A stretch of DNA of 64,000 nt from Siphonodentalium dalli. Lineage: Eukaryota > Mollusca > Scaphopoda > Gadilida > Siphonodentaliidae. Shown here one piece after another: positions 33,292 to 48,238 of this stretch. The notes below the pieces were generated by a model. The model searched no databases and was not told the DNA's origin. It worked only from the letters and a program-made list of their open reading frames with translations. The DNA lies in NCBI GenBank assembly GCA_032622095.1, contig CP136062.1:164942590-165006589 (forward strand), read 5' to 3'. Within the stretch, counting starts at the first letter, position 1. Every line of letters starts with the position of its first letter. The position numbers and the translations under genes are program-made.

Positions 33292-36200
33292 CTATTGAAA
33301 TTGTGCCCATATGCTAGAAGCGGGTCCTCCGGTTGACCCGCTGTTAAACACACGGGGATTTCTTATACCGGTTTGGTGCCTTATATCGACAACTCTGCGA
33401 CAGTGGGCCATACAATATATGTACATGAGAGTCATAACACTTAGAAAGATGCATTCTTGGGTTGATCTTGGCTCCAAAAGTCGAAATGTAGCCTTTTGAA
33501 ATTGTGCCCATATGCTAGAAGCGGGTCCTCCGGAGGACCAGCTTTTAAACACACGGGGATTTGTTATACCCGATCTGTAGCATTATATCGGCAAATATGC
33601 GACAGTGGGCCATACAATATATGTACATGAGAGTCATACCACTTAGAAAGATGCATTCTTGGGTTGATCCTGGCTCCAAAAGTCGAAATATAGCATATTG
33701 AAATTGTGCCCATATGCTAGAAGCGGGTCCTCCGGTTGACCCGCTGTTAAACACACGGGGATTTCTTATACCGGTTTGGTGCCTTATATCGACAACTCTG
33801 CGACAGTGGGCCATACAATATATGTACATGAGAGTCATAACACTTAGAAAGATGCATTCTTGGGTTGATCTTGGCTCCAAAAGTCGAAATGTAGCCTTTT
33901 GAAATTGTGCCCATATGCTAGAAGCGGGTCCTCCGGAGGACCAGCTTTTAAACACACGGGGATTTCTTATACCGGTTTGGTGCCTTATATCGACAACTCT
34001 GCGACAGTGGGCCATACAATATATGTACATGAGAGTCATAACACTTAGAAAGATGCATTCTTGGGTTGATCCTGGCTCCAAAAGTCGAAATATAGCCTAT
34101 TGAAATTGTGCCCATATGCTAGAAGCGGGTCCTCCGGTTGACCCGCTGTTAAACACACGGGGATTTCTTATACCGGTTTGGTGCCTTATATCGACAACTC
34201 TGCGACAGTGGGCCATACAATATATGTACATGAGAGTCATAACACTTAGAAAGATGCATTCTTGGGTTGATCTTGGCTCCAAAAGTCGAAATGTAGCCTT
34301 TTGAAATTGTGCCCATATGCTAGAAGCGGGTCCTCCGGAGGACCAGCTTTTAAACACACGGGGATTTGTTATACCCGATCTGTAGCGTTATATCGGCAAA
34401 TATGCGACAGTCGGCCATACAATATATGTACATGAGAGTCATAACACTTAGAAAGATGCATTCTTGGGTTGATCCTGGCTCCAAAAGTCGAAATGTAGCC
34501 TATTGAAATTGTGCCCATATGCTAGAAGCGGGTCCTCCGGAGGACCCGCTTTTAAACACACGGGGATTTGTTATACCCGATCTGTAGCGTTATATCGGCA
34601 AATATGCGACAGTGGGCCATACAATATATGTACATGAGAGTCATAACACTTAAAAAGATGCATTCTTGGGTTGATCCTGGCTCCAAAAGTCGAAATATAG
34701 CCTATTGAAATTGTGCCCATATGCTAGAAGCGGGTCCTCCGGTTGACCCGCTGTTAAACACACGGGGATTTCTTATACCGGTTTGGTGCCTTATATCGAC
34801 AACTCTGCGACAGTGGGCCATACAATATATGTACATGAGAGTCATAACACTTAGAAAGATGCATTCTTGGGTTGATCTTGGCTCCAAAAGTCGAAATGTA
34901 GCCTTTTGAAATTGTGCCCATATGCTAGAAGCGGGTCCTCCGGAGGACCAGCTTTTAAACACACGGGGATTTGTTATACCCGATCTGTAGCATTATATCG
35001 GCAAATATGCGACAGTGGGCCATACAATATATGTACATGAGAGTCATAACACTTAGAAAGATGCATTCTTGGGTTGATCCTGGCTCCAAAAGTCGAAATA
35101 TAGCCTATTGAAATTGTGCCCATATGCTAGAAGCGGGTCCTCCGGAGGACCCGCTGTTAAACACACGGGGATTTCTTATACCGGTTTGGTGCCTTATATC
35201 GACAACTCTGCGACAGTGGGCCATACAATATATGTACATGAGAGTCATAACACTTAGAAAGATGCATTCTTGGGTTGATCTTGGCTCCAAAAGTCGAAAT
35301 GTAGCCTATTGAAATTGTGCCCATATGCTAGAAGCGGGTCCTCCGGATGACCCGCTGTTAAACACACGGGGATTTCTTATACCGGTTTGGTGCCTTATAT
35401 CGACAACTCTGCGACAGTGGGCCATACAATATATGTACATGAGAGTCATAACACTTAGAAAGATGCATTCTTGGGTTGATCCTGGCTCCAAAAGTCGAAA
35501 TGTAGCCTATTGAAATTGTGCCCATATGCTAGAAGCGGGTCCTCCGGAGGACCCGCTTTTAAACACACGGGGATATGTTATACCCGATCTGTAGCGTTAT
35601 ATCGGCAAATATGCGACAGTGGGCCATACAATATATGTACATGAGAGTCATAACACTTAAAAAGATGCATTCTTGGGTTGATCCTGGCTCCAAAAGTCGA
35701 AATATAGCCTATTGAAATTGTGCCCATATGCTAGAAGCGGGTCCTCCGGAGAACCGCTGTTAAACACACGGGGATTTCTTATACCGGTTTGGTGCCTTAT
35801 ATCGACAACTCTGCGACAGTGGGCCATACAATATATGTACATGAGAGTCATAACACTTAAAAAGATGCATTCTTGGGTTGATCCTGGCTCCAAAAGTCGA
35901 AATATAGCCTATTGAAATTGTGCCCATATGCTAGAAGCGGGTCCTCCGGTTGACCCGCTGTTAAACACACGGGGATTTCTTATACCGGTTTGGTGCCTTA
36001 TATCGACAACTCTGCGACAGTGGGCCATACAATATATGTACATGAGAGTCATAACACTTAGAAAGATGCATTCTTGGGTTGATCTTGGCTCCAAAAGTCG
36101 AAATGTAGCCTTTTGAAATTGTGCCCATATGCTAGAAGCGGGTCCTCCGGAGGACCAGCTTTTAAACACACGGGGATTTGTTATACCCGATCTGTAGTGT

Positions 36201-36590
36201 TATATCGGAAAATATGCGACAGTGGGCCATACAATATATGTACATGAGAGTCATAACACTTAGAAAGATGCATTCTTGGGTTGATCCTGGCTCCAAAAGT
36301 CGAAATATAGCCTATTGAAATTGTGCCCATATGCTAGAAGCGGGTCCTCCGGTTGACCCGCTGTTAAACACACGGGGATTTCTTATACCGGTTTGGTGCC
36401 TTATATCGACAACTCTGCGACAGTGGGCCATACAATATATGTACATGAGAGTCATAACACTTAGAAAGATGCATTCTTGGGTTGATCTTGGCTCCAAAAG
36501 TCGAAATGTAGCCTTTTGAAATTGTGCCCATATGCTAGAAGCGGGTCCTCCGGAGGACCAGCTTTTAAACACACGGGGATTTGTTATACC
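33292..36590. repeat. Higher-order satellite segment, sister of 42553-45850
   Basis: The order of monomer classes and diagnostic variants repeats at a constant offset of 9,261 bp (about 46 monomers) from 33292 to about 36590. Within it a 1,610-bp (8-monomer) unit is tandem: 34702-36311, 36312-37921 and a partial third to about 38525. Confidence 0.85.
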
Positions 36591-38726
36591 CGATCTGTAG
36601 CATTATATCGGCAAATATGCGACAGTGGGCCATACAATATATGTACATGAGAGTCATAACACTTAGAAAGATGCATTCTTGGGTTGATCCTGGCTCCAAA
36701 AGTCGAAATATAGCCTATTGAAATTGTGCCCATATGCTAGAAGCGGGTCCTCCGGAGGACCCGCTGTTAAACACACGGGGATTTCTTATACCGGTTTGGT
36801 GCCTTATATCGACAACTCTGCGACAGTGGGCCATACAATATATGTACATGAGAGTCATAACACTTAGAAAGATGCATTCTTGGGTTGATCTTGGCTCCAA
36901 AAGTCGAAATGTAGCCTATTGAAATTGTGCCCATATGCTAGAAGCGGGTCCTCCGGATGACCCGCTGTTAAACACACGGGGATTTCTTATACCGGTTTGG
37001 TGCCTTATATCGACAACTCTGCGACAGTGGGCCATACAATATATGTACATGAGAGTCATAACACTTAGAAAGATGCATTCTTGGGTTGATCCTGGCTCCA
37101 AAAGTCGAAATGTAGCCTATTGAAATTGTGCCCATATGCTAGAAGCGGGTCCTCCGGAGGACCCGCTTTTAAACACACGGGGATATGTTATACCCGATCT
37201 GTAGCGTTATATCGGCAAATATGCGACAGTGGGCCATACAATATATGTACATGAGAGTCATAACACTTAAAAAGATGCATTCTTGGGTTGATCCTGGCTC
37301 CAAAAGTCGAAATATAGCCTATTGAAATTGTGCCCATATGCTAGAAGCGGGTCCTCCGGAGAACCGCTGTTAAACACACGGGGATTTCTTATACCGGTTT
37401 GGTGCCTTATATCGACAACTCTGCGACAGTGGGCCATACAATATATGTACATGAGAGTCATAACACTTAAAAAGATGCATTCTTGGGTTGATCCTGGCTC
37501 CAAAAGTCGAAATATAGCCTATTGAAATTGTGCCCATATGCTAGAAGCGGGTCCTCCGGTTGACCCGCTGTTAAACACACGGGGATTTCTTATACCGGTT
37601 TGGTGCCTTATATCGACAACTCTGCGACAGTGGGCCATACAATATATGTACATGAGAGTCATAACACTTAGAAAGATGCATTCTTGGGTTGATCTTGGCT
37701 CCAAAAGTCGAAATGTAGCCTTTTGAAATTGTGCCCATATGCTAGAAGCGGGTCCTCCGGAGGACCAGCTTTTAAACACACGGGGATTTGTTATACCCGA
37801 TCTGTAGTGTTATATCGGAAAATATGCGACAGTGGGCCATACAATATATGTACATGAGAGTCATAACACTTAGAAAGATGCATTCTTGGGTTGATCCTGG
37901 CTCCAAAAGTCGAAATATAGCCTATTGAAATTGTGCCCATATGCTAGAAGCGGGTCCTCCGGTTGACCCGCTGTTAAACACACGGGGATTTCTTATACCG
38001 GTTTGGTGCCTTATATCGACAACTCTGCGACAGTGGGCCATACAATATATGTACATGAGAGTCATAACACTTAGAAAGATGCATTCTTGGGTTGATCTTG
38101 GCTCCAAAAGTCGAAATGTAGCCTTTTGAAATTGTGCCCATATGCTAGAAGCGGGTCCTCCGGAGGACCAGCTTTTAAACACACGGGGATTTGTTATACC
38201 CGATCTGTAGCGTTATATCGGCAAATATGCGACAGTCGGCCATACAATATATGTACATGAGAGTCATAACACTTAGAAAGATGCATTCTTGGGTTGATCA
38301 TGGCTCCAAAAGTCGAAATATAGCCTATTGAAATTGTGCCCATATGCTAGAAGCGGGTCCTCCGGAGGACCCGCTGTTAAACACACGGGGATTTCTTATA
38401 CCGGTTTGGTGCCTTATATCGACAACTCTGCGACAGTGGGCCATACAATATATGTACATGAGAGTCATAACACTTAGAAAGATGCATTCTTGGGTTGATC
38501 TTGGCTCCAAAAGTCGAAATGTAGCCTATTGAAATTGTGCCCATATGCTAGAAGCGGGTCCTCCGGAGGACCCGCTGTTAAACACACGGGGATTTCTTAT
38601 ACCGGTTTGGTGCCTTATATCGACAACTCTGCGACAGTGGGCCATACAATATATGTACATGAGAGTCATAACACTTAGAACGATGCATTCTTGGGTTGAT
38701 CCTGGCTCCAAAAGTCGAAATGTAGC

Positions 38727-41700
38727 CTATTGAAATTGTGCCCATATGCTAGAAGCGGGTCCTCCGGAGGACCAGCTTTTAAACACACGGGGATTTCTTA
38801 TACCGGTTTGGTGCCTTATATCGACAACTCTGCGACAGTGGGCCATACAATATATGTACATGAGAGTCATAACACTTAGAAAGATGCATTCTTGGGTTGA
38901 TCCTGGCTCCAAAAGTCGAAATGTAGCCTATTGAAATTGTGCCCATATGCTAGAAGCGGGTCCTCCGGAGGACCCGCTTTTAAACACACGGGGATATGTT
39001 ATACCCGATCTGTAGCGTTATATCGGCAAATATGCGACAGTGGGCCATACAATATATGTACATGAGAGTCATAACACTTAAAAAGATGCATTCTTGGGTT
39101 GATCCTGGCTCCAAAAGTCGAAATATAGCCTATTGAAATTGTGCCCATATGCTAGAAGCGGGTCCTCCGGAGAACCGCTGTTAAACACACGGGGATTTCT
39201 TATACCGGTTTGGTGCCTTATATCGACAACTCTGCGACAGTGGGCCATACAATATATGTACATGAGAGTCATAACACTTAAAAAGATGCATTCTTGGGTT
39301 GATCCTGGCTCCAAAAGTCGAAATATAGCCTATTGAAATTGTGCCCATATGCTAGAAGCGGGTCCTCCGGTTGACCCGCTGTTAAACACACGGGGATTTC
39401 TTATACCGGTTTGGTGCCTTATATCGACAACTCTGCGACAGTGGGCCATACAATATATGTACATGAGAGTCATAACACTTAAAAAGATGCATTCTTGGGT
39501 TGATCCTGGCTCCAAAAGTCGAAATGTAGCCTATTGAAATTGTGCCCATATGCTAGAAGCGGGTCCTCCGGAGGACCAGCTTTTAAACACACGGGGATTT
39601 GTTATACCCGATCTGTAGCGTTATATCGGCAAATATGCGACAGTCGCCCATACAATATATGTACATGAGAGTCATACCACTTAGAAAGATGCATTCTTGG
39701 GTTGATCCTGGCTCCAAAAGTCGAAATATAGCATATTGAAATTGTGCCCATATGCTAGAAGCGGGTCCTCCGGTTGACCCGCTGTTAAACACACGGGGAT
39801 TTCTTATACCGGTTTGGTGCCTTATATCGACAACTCTGCGACAGTGGGCCATACAATATATGTACATGAGAGTCATAACACTTAGAAAGATGCATTCTTG
39901 GGTTGATCTTGGCTCCAAAAGTCGAAATGTAGCCTTTTGAAATTGTGCCCATATGCTAGAAGCGGGTCCTCCGGAGGACCAGCTTTTAAACACACGGGGA
40001 TTTGTTATACCCGATCTGTAGCGTTATATCGGCAAATATGCGACAGTCGGCCATACAATATATGTACATGAGAGTCATAACACTTAGAAAGATGCATTCT
40101 TGGGTTGATCCTGGCTCGAAAAGTCGAAATGTAGCCTATTGAAATTGTGCCCATATGCTAGAAGCGGGTCCTCCGGAGGACCCGCTTTTAAACACACGGG
40201 GATTTGTTATACCCGATCTGTAGCGTTATATCGGCAAATATGCGACAGTGGGCCATACAATATATGTACATGAGAGTCATAACACTTAAAAAGATGCATT
40301 CTTGGGTTGATCCTGGCTCCAAAAGTCGAAATATAGCCTATTGAAATTGTGCCCATATGCTAGAAGCGGGTCCTCCGGTTGACCCGCTGTTAAACACACG
40401 GGGATTTCTTATACCGGTTTGGTGCCTTATATCGACAACTCTGCGACAGTGGGCCATACAATATATGTACATGAGAGTCATAACACTTAGAAAGATGCAT
40501 TCTTGGGTTGATCTTGGCTCCAAAAGTCGAAATGTAGCCTTTTGAAATTGTGCCCATATGCTAGAAGCGGGTCCTCCGGAGGACCAGCTTTTAAACACAC
40601 GGGGATTTGTTATACCCGATCTGTAGCATTATATCGGCAAATATGCGACAGTGGGCCATACAATATATGTACATGAGAGTCATACCACTTAGAAAGATGC
40701 ATTCTTGGGTTGATCCTGGCTCCAAAAGTCGAAATATAGCATATTGAAATTGTGCCCATATGCTAGAAGCGGGTCCTCCGGTTGACCCGCTGTTAAACAC
40801 ACGGGGATTTCTTATACCGGTTTGGTGCCTTATATCGACAACTCTGCGACAGTGGGCCATACAATATATGTACATGAGAGTCATAACACTTAGAAAGATG
40901 CATTCTTGGGTTGATCTTGGCTCCAAAAGTCGAAATGTAGCCTTTTGAAATTGTGCCCATATGCTAGAAGCGGGTCCTCCGGAGGACCAGCTTTTAAACA
41001 CACGGGGATTTCTTATACCGGTTTGGTGCCTTATATCGACAACTCTGCGACAGTGGGCCATACAATATATGTACATGAGAGTCATAACACTTAGAAAGAT
41101 GCATTCTTGGGTTGATCCTGGCTCCAAAAGTCGAAATGTAGCCTATTGAAATTGTGCCCATATGCTAGAAGCGGGTCCTCCGGAGGACCCGCTTTTAAAC
41201 ACACGGGGATATGTTATACCCGATCTGTAGCGTTATATCGGCAAATATGCGACAGTGGGCCATACAATATATGTACATGAGAGTCATAACACTTAAAAAG
41301 ATGCATTCTTGGGTTGATCCTGGCTCCAAAAGTCGAAATATAGCCTATTGAAATTGTGCCCATATGCTAGAAGCGGGTCCTCCGGAGAACCGCTGTTAAA
41401 CACACGGGGATTTCTTATACCGGTTTGGTGCCTTATATCGACAACTCTGCGACAGTGGGCCATACAATATATGTACATGAGAGTCATAACACTTAAAAAG
41501 ATGCATTCTTGGGTTGATCCTGGCTCCAAAAGTCGAAATATAGCCTATTGAAATTGTGCCCATATGCTAGAAGCGGGTCCTCCGGTTGACCCGCTGTTAA
41601 ACACACGGGGATTTCTTATACCGGTTTGGTGCCTTATATCGACAACTCTGCGACAGTGGGCCATACAATATATGTACATGAGAGTCATAACACTTAAAAA

Positions 41701-43340
41701 GATGCATTCTTGGGTTGATCCTGGCTCCAAAAGTCGAAATGTAGCCTATTGAAATTGTGCCCATATGCTAGAAGCGGGTCCTCCGGAGGACCAGCTTTTA
41801 AACACACGGGGATTTGTTATACCCGATCTGTAGCGTTATATCGGCAAATATGCGACAGTCGCCCATACAATATATGTACATGAGAGTCATACCACTTAGA
41901 AAGATGCATTCTTGGGTTGATCCTGGCTCCAAAAGTCGAAATATAGCATATTGAAATTGTGCCCATATGCTAGAAGCGGGTCCTCCGGTTGACCCGCTGT
42001 TAAACACACGGGGATTTCTTATACCGGTTTGGTGCCTTATATCGACAACTCTGCGACAGTGGGCCATACAATATATGTACATGAGAGTCATAACACTTAG
42101 AAAGATGCATTCTTGGGTTGATCTTGGCTCCAAAAGTCGAAATGTAGCCTTTTGAAATTGTGCCCATATGCTAGAAGCGGGTCCTCCGGAGGACCAGCTT
42201 TTAAACACACGGGGATTTGTTATACCCGATCTGTAGCGTTATATCGGCAAATATGCGACAGTCGGCCATACAATATATGTACATGAGAGTCATAACACTT
42301 AGAAAGATGCATTCTTGGGTTGATCCTGGCTCGAAAAGTCGAAATGTAGCCTATTGAAATTGTGCCCATATGCTAGAAGCGGGTCCTCCGGAGGACCCGC
42401 TTTTAAACACACGGGGATTTGTTATACCCGATCTGTAGCGTTATATCGGCAAATATGCGACAGTGGGCCATACAATATATGTACATGAGAGTCATAACAC
42501 TTAAAAAGATGCATTCTTGGGTTGATCCTGGCTCCAAAAGTCGAAATATAGCCTATTGAAATTGTGCCCATATGCTAGAAGCGGGTCCTCCGGTTGACCC
42601 GCTGTTAAACACACGGGGATTTCTTATACCGGTTTGGTGCCTTATATCGACAACTCTGCGACAGTGGGCCATACAATATATGTACATGAGAGTCATAACA
42701 CTTAGAAAGATGCATTCTTGGGTTGATCTTGGCTCCAAAAGTCGAAATGTAGCCTTTTGAAATTGTGCCCATATGCTAGAAGCGGGTCCTCCGGAGGACC
42801 AGCTTTTAAACACACGGGGATTTGTTATACCCGATCTGTAGCATTATATCGGCAAATATGCGACAGTGGGCCATACAATATATGTACATGAGAGTCATAC
42901 CACTTAGAAAGATGCATTCTTGGGTTGATCCTGGCTCCAAAAGTCGAAATATAGCATATTGAAATTGTGCCCATATGCTAGAAGCGGGTCCTCCGGTTGA
43001 CCCGCTGTTAAACACACGGGGATTTCTTATACCGGTTTGGTGCCTTATATCGACAACTCTGCGACAGTGGGCCATACAATATATGTACATGAGAGTCATA
43101 ACACTTAGAAAGATGCATTCTTGGGTTGATCTTGGCTCCAAAAGTCGAAATGTAGCCTTTTGAAATTGTGCCCATATGCTAGAAGCGGGTCCTCCGGAGG
43201 ACCAGCTTTTAAACACACGGGGATTTCTTATACCGGTTTGGTGCCTTATATCGACAACTCTGCGACAGTGGGCCATACAATATATGTACATGAGAGTCAT
43301 AACACTTAGAAAGATGCATTCTTGGGTTGATCCTGGCTCC
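38727..43340. repeat. Tandem 2,215-bp higher-order units
   Basis: The 11-monomer unit 38727-40941 repeats at 40942-43156 and begins a third time to about 43340, with all variant monomers at a constant 2,215-bp offset (for example 39078/41293, 39583/41798, 40338/42553). Confidence 0.85.
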
Positions 43341-46300
43341 AAAAGTCGAAATATAGCCTATTGAAATTGTGCCCATATGCTAGAAGCGGGTCCTCCGGTT
43401 GACCCGCTGTTAAACACACGGGGATTTCTTATACCGGTTTGGTGCCTTATATCGACAACTCTGCGACAGTGGGCCATACAATATATGTACATGAGAGTCA
43501 TAACACTTAGAAAGATGCATTCTTGGGTTGATCTTGGCTCCAAAAGTCGAAATGTAGCCTTTTGAAATTGTGCCCATATGCTAGAAGCGGGTCCTCCGGA
43601 GGACCAGCTTTTAAACACACGGGGATTTGTTATACCCGATCTGTAGCGTTATATCGGCAAATATGCGACAGTCGGCCATACAATATATGTACATGAGAGT
43701 CATAACACTTAGAAAGATGCATTCTTGGGTTGATCCTGGCTCCAAAAGTCGAAATGTAGCCTATTGAAATTGTGCCCATATGCTAGAAGCGGGTCCTCCG
43801 GAGGACCCGCTTTTAAACACACGGGGATTTGTTATACCCGATCTGTAGCGTTATATCGGCAAATATGCGACAGTGGGCCATACAATATATGTACATGAGA
43901 GTCATAACACTTAAAAAGATGCATTCTTGGGTTGATCCTGGCTCCAAAAGTCGAAATATAGCCTATTGAAATTGTGCCCATATGCTAGAAGCGGGTCCTC
44001 CGGTTGACCCGCTGTTAAACACACGGGGATTTCTTATACCGGTTTGGTGCCTTATATCGACAACTCTGCGACAGTGGGCCATACAATATATGTACATGAG
44101 AGTCATAACACTTAGAAAGATGCATTCTTGGGTTGATCTTGGCTCCAAAAGTCGAAATGTAGCCTTTTGAAATTGTGCCCATATGCTAGAAGCGGGTCCT
44201 CCGGAGGACCAGCTTTTAAACACACGGGGATTTGTTATACCCGATCTGTAGCATTATATCGGCAAATATGCGACAGTGGGCCATACAATATATGTACATG
44301 AGAGTCATAACACTTAGAAAGATGCATTCTTGGGTTGATCCTGGCTCCAAAAGTCGAAATATAGCCTATTGAAATTGTGCCCATATGCTAGAAGCGGGTC
44401 CTCCGGAGGACCCGCTGTTAAACACACGGGGATTTCTTATACCGGTTTGGTGCCTTATATCGACAACTCTGCGACAGTGGGCCATACAATATATGTACAT
44501 GAGAGTCATAACACTTAGAAAGATGCATTCTTGGGTTGATCTTGGCTCCAAAAGTCGAAATGTAGCCTATTGAAATTGTGCCCATATGCTAGAAGCGGGT
44601 CCTCCGGATGACCCGCTGTTAAACACACGGGGATTTCTTATACCGGTTTGGTGCCTTATATCGACAACTCTGCGACAGTGGGCCATACAATATATGTACA
44701 TGAGAGTCATAACACTTAGAAAGATGCATTCTTGGGTTGATCCTGGCTCCAAAAGTCGAAATGTAGCCTATTGAAATTGTGCCCATATGCTAGAAGCGGG
44801 TCCTCCGGAGGACCCGCTTTTAAACACACGGGGATATGTTATACCCGATCTGTAGCGTTATATCGGCAAATATGCGACAGTGGGCCATACAATATATGTA
44901 CATGAGAGTCATAACACTTAAAAAGATGCATTCTTGGGTTGATCCTGGCTCCAAAAGTCGAAATATAGCCTATTGAAATTGTGCCCATATGCTAGAAGCG
45001 GGTCCTCCGGAGAACCGCTGTTAAACACACGGGGATTTCTTATACCGGTTTGGTGCCTTATATCGACAACTCTGCGACAGTGGGCCATACAATATATGTA
45101 CATGAGAGTCATAACACTTAAAAAGATGCATTCTTGGGTTGATCCTGGCTCCAAAAGTCGAAATATAGCCTATTGAAATTGTGCCCATATGCTAGAAGCG
45201 GGTCCTCCGGTTGACCCGCTGTTAAACACACGGGGATTTCTTATACCGGTTTGGTGCCTTATATCGACAACTCTGCGACAGTGGGCCATACAATATATGT
45301 ACATGAGAGTCATAACACTTAGAAAGATGCATTCTTGGGTTGATCTTGGCTCCAAAAGTCGAAATGTAGCCTTTTGAAATTGTGCCCATATGCTAGAAGC
45401 GGGTCCTCCGGAGGACCAGCTTTTAAACACACGGGGATTTGTTATACCCGATCTGTAGTGTTATATCGGAAAATATGCGACAGTGGGCCATACAATATAT
45501 GTACATGAGAGTCATAACACTTAGAAAGATGCATTCTTGGGTTGATCCTGGCTCCAAAAGTCGAAATATAGCCTATTGAAATTGTGCCCATATGCTAGAA
45601 GCGGGTCCTCCGGTTGACCCGCTGTTAAACACACGGGGATTTCTTATACCGGTTTGGTGCCTTATATCGACAACTCTGCGACAGTGGGCCATACAATATA
45701 TGTACATGAGAGTCATAACACTTAGAAAGATGCATTCTTGGGTTGATCTTGGCTCCAAAAGTCGAAATGTAGCCTTTTGAAATTGTGCCCATATGCTAGA
45801 AGCGGGTCCTCCGGAGGACCAGCTTTTAAACACACGGGGATTTGTTATACCCGATCTGTAGCGTTATATCGGCAAATATGCGACAGTCGGCCATACAATA
45901 TATGTACATGAGAGTCATAACACTTAGAAAGATGCATTCTTGGGTTGATCATGGCTCCAAAAGTCGAAATATAGCCTATTGAAATTGTGCCCATATGCTA
46001 GAAGCGGGTCCTCCGGAGGACCCGCTGTTAAACACACGGGGATTTCTTATACCGGTTTGGTGCCTTATATCGACAACTCTGCGACAGTGGGCCATACAAT
46101 ATATGTACATGAGAGTCATAACACTTAGAAAGATGCATTCTTGGGTTGATCTTGGCTCCAAAAGTCGAAATGTAGCCTATTGAAATTGTGCCCATATGCT
46201 AGAAGCGGGTCCTCCTGAGGACCCGCTGTTAAACACACGGGGATTTCTTATACCGGTTTGGTGCCTTATATCGACAACTCTGCGACAGTGGGCCATACAA

Positions 46301-48238
46301 TATATGTACATGAGAGTCATAACACTTAGAAAGATGCATTCTTGGGTTGATCCTGGCTCCAAAAGTCGAAATGTAGCCTATTGAAATTGTGCCCATATGC
46401 TAGAAGCGGGTCCTCCGGAGGACCCGCTTTTAAACACACGGGGATATGTTATACCCGATCTGTAGCGTTATATCGGCAAATATGCGACAGTGGGCCATAC
46501 AATATATGTACATGAGAGTCATAACACTTAACAAGATGCATTCTTGGGTTGATCCTGGCTCCAAAAGTCGAAATATAGCCTATTGAAATTGTGCCCATAT
46601 GCTAGAAGCGGGTCCTCCGGAGGACCCGCTGTTAAACACACGGGGATTTCTTATACCGGTTTGGTGCCTTATATCGACAACTCTGCGACAGTGGGCCATA
46701 CAATATATGTACATGAGAGTCATAACACTTAGAAAGATGCATTCTTGGGTTTATCTTGGCTCCAAAAGTCGAAATGTAGCCTATTGAAATTGTGCCCATA
46801 TGCTAGAAGCGGGTCCTCCGGATGACCCGCTTTTAAACACACGGGGATATGTTATACCCGATCTGTAGCGTTATATCGGCAAATATGCGACAGTGGGCCA
46901 TACAATATATGTACATGAGAGTCATAACACTTAAAAAGATGCATTCTTGGGTTGATCCTGGCTCCAAAAGTCGAAATGTAGCCTATTGAAATTGTGCCCA
47001 TATGCTAGAAGCGGGTCCTCCGGAGGACCCGCTGTTAAACACACGGGGATTTCTTATACCGGTTTGGTGCCTTATATCGACAACTCTGCGACAGTGGGCC
47101 ATACAATATATGTACATGAGAGTCATAACACTTAGAAAGATGCATTCTTGGGTTGATCCTGGCTCCAAAAGTCGAAATGTAGTCTATTGAAATTGTGCCC
47201 ATATGCTAGAAGCGGGTCCTCCGGAGGACCAGCTTTTAAACACACGGGGATTTGTTATACCCGATCTGTAGCGTTATATCGGCAAACATGCGACAGTCGG
47301 CCATACAATATATGTACATGAGAGTCATAACACTTAGAAAGATGCATTCTTGGGTTGATCCTGGCTCCAAAAGTCGAAATATAGCCTATTGAAATTGTGC
47401 CCATATGCTAGAAGCGGGTCCTCCGGAGGACCCGCTGTTAAACACACGGGGATTTCTTATACCGGTTTGGTGCCTTATATCGACAACTCTGCGACAGTGG
47501 GCCATACAATATATGTACATGAGAGTCATAACACTTAGAAAGACGCATTCTTGGGTTGATCCTGGCTCCAAAAGTCGAAATGTAGCCTATTGAAATTGTG
47601 CCCATATGCTAGAAGTGGGTCCTCCGGAGGACCAGCTTTTAAACACACGGGGATTTGTTATACCCGATCTGTAGCGTTATATCGGCAAATATGCGACAGT
47701 CGGCCATACAATATATGTACATGAGAGTCATAACACTTAGAAAGATGCATTCTTGGGTTGATCCTGGCTCGAAAAGTCGAAATGTAGCCTATTGAAATTG
47801 TGCCCATATGCTAGAAGCGGGTCCTCCGGAGGACCCGCTGTTAAACACACGGGGATTTCTTATACCGGTTTGGTGCCTTATATCGACAACTCTGCGACAG
47901 TGGGCCATACAATATATGTACATGAGAGTCATAACACTTAGAAAGACGCATTCTTGGGTTGATCCTGGCTCCAAAAGTCGAAATGTAGCCTATTGAAATT
48001 GTGCCCATATGCTAGAAGCGGGTCCTCCGGACGACCCGCTGTTAAACACATGGGGATTTCTTATACCGGTTTGGTACCTTATATCGACAACTCTGCGACA
48101 GTGGGCCATACAATATATGTACATGGGAGTCATAACACTTAGAAAGATACATTCTTGGGTTGATCCTGGCTCCAAAAGTCGAAATATAATCTATTGAAAT
48201 TTTGCCCATATGCTAGAAGCGGGTCCTCCGGACGACCC

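Larger units (their letters stand above)
25371..48238. repeat. Satellite array, ~113 monomers of 201/202 bp in two classes
   Basis: Monomers begin near each ATGCTAGAAGCGGGTCC, first complete at 25656 and last at about 48209. Class A (201 bp) has CTTATACCGGTTTGGTGCC after ACACGGGGATTT. Class B (202 bp) has GTTATACCCGATCTGTAGCG at the same place. By count about two thirds are class A. Monomers are nearly identical in the middle. Both edges are more diverged: the first monomer lacks the dyad, and units from 47280 on carry private changes. Frames of 61-178 codons on both strands exist only because 201 is divisible by 3 and a few stops are missing in some monomers; they are not genes. No centromeric or other role can be read directly. 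Confidence 0.98.

Noticed and set aside
25413-48197. Dozens of 61-178 codon frames on both strands, some repeated word for word
   Set aside because: They are the satellite monomer translated. 201 bp is divisible by 3, and a single change removes a stop in some monomers, which lengthens the frame. Both strands are equally open and there is no start context or splice evidence.
25371-48238. CRISPR array
   Set aside because: The repeat unit is contiguous 201/202 bp with no short repeat/unique spacer alternation, and the context is eukaryotic.
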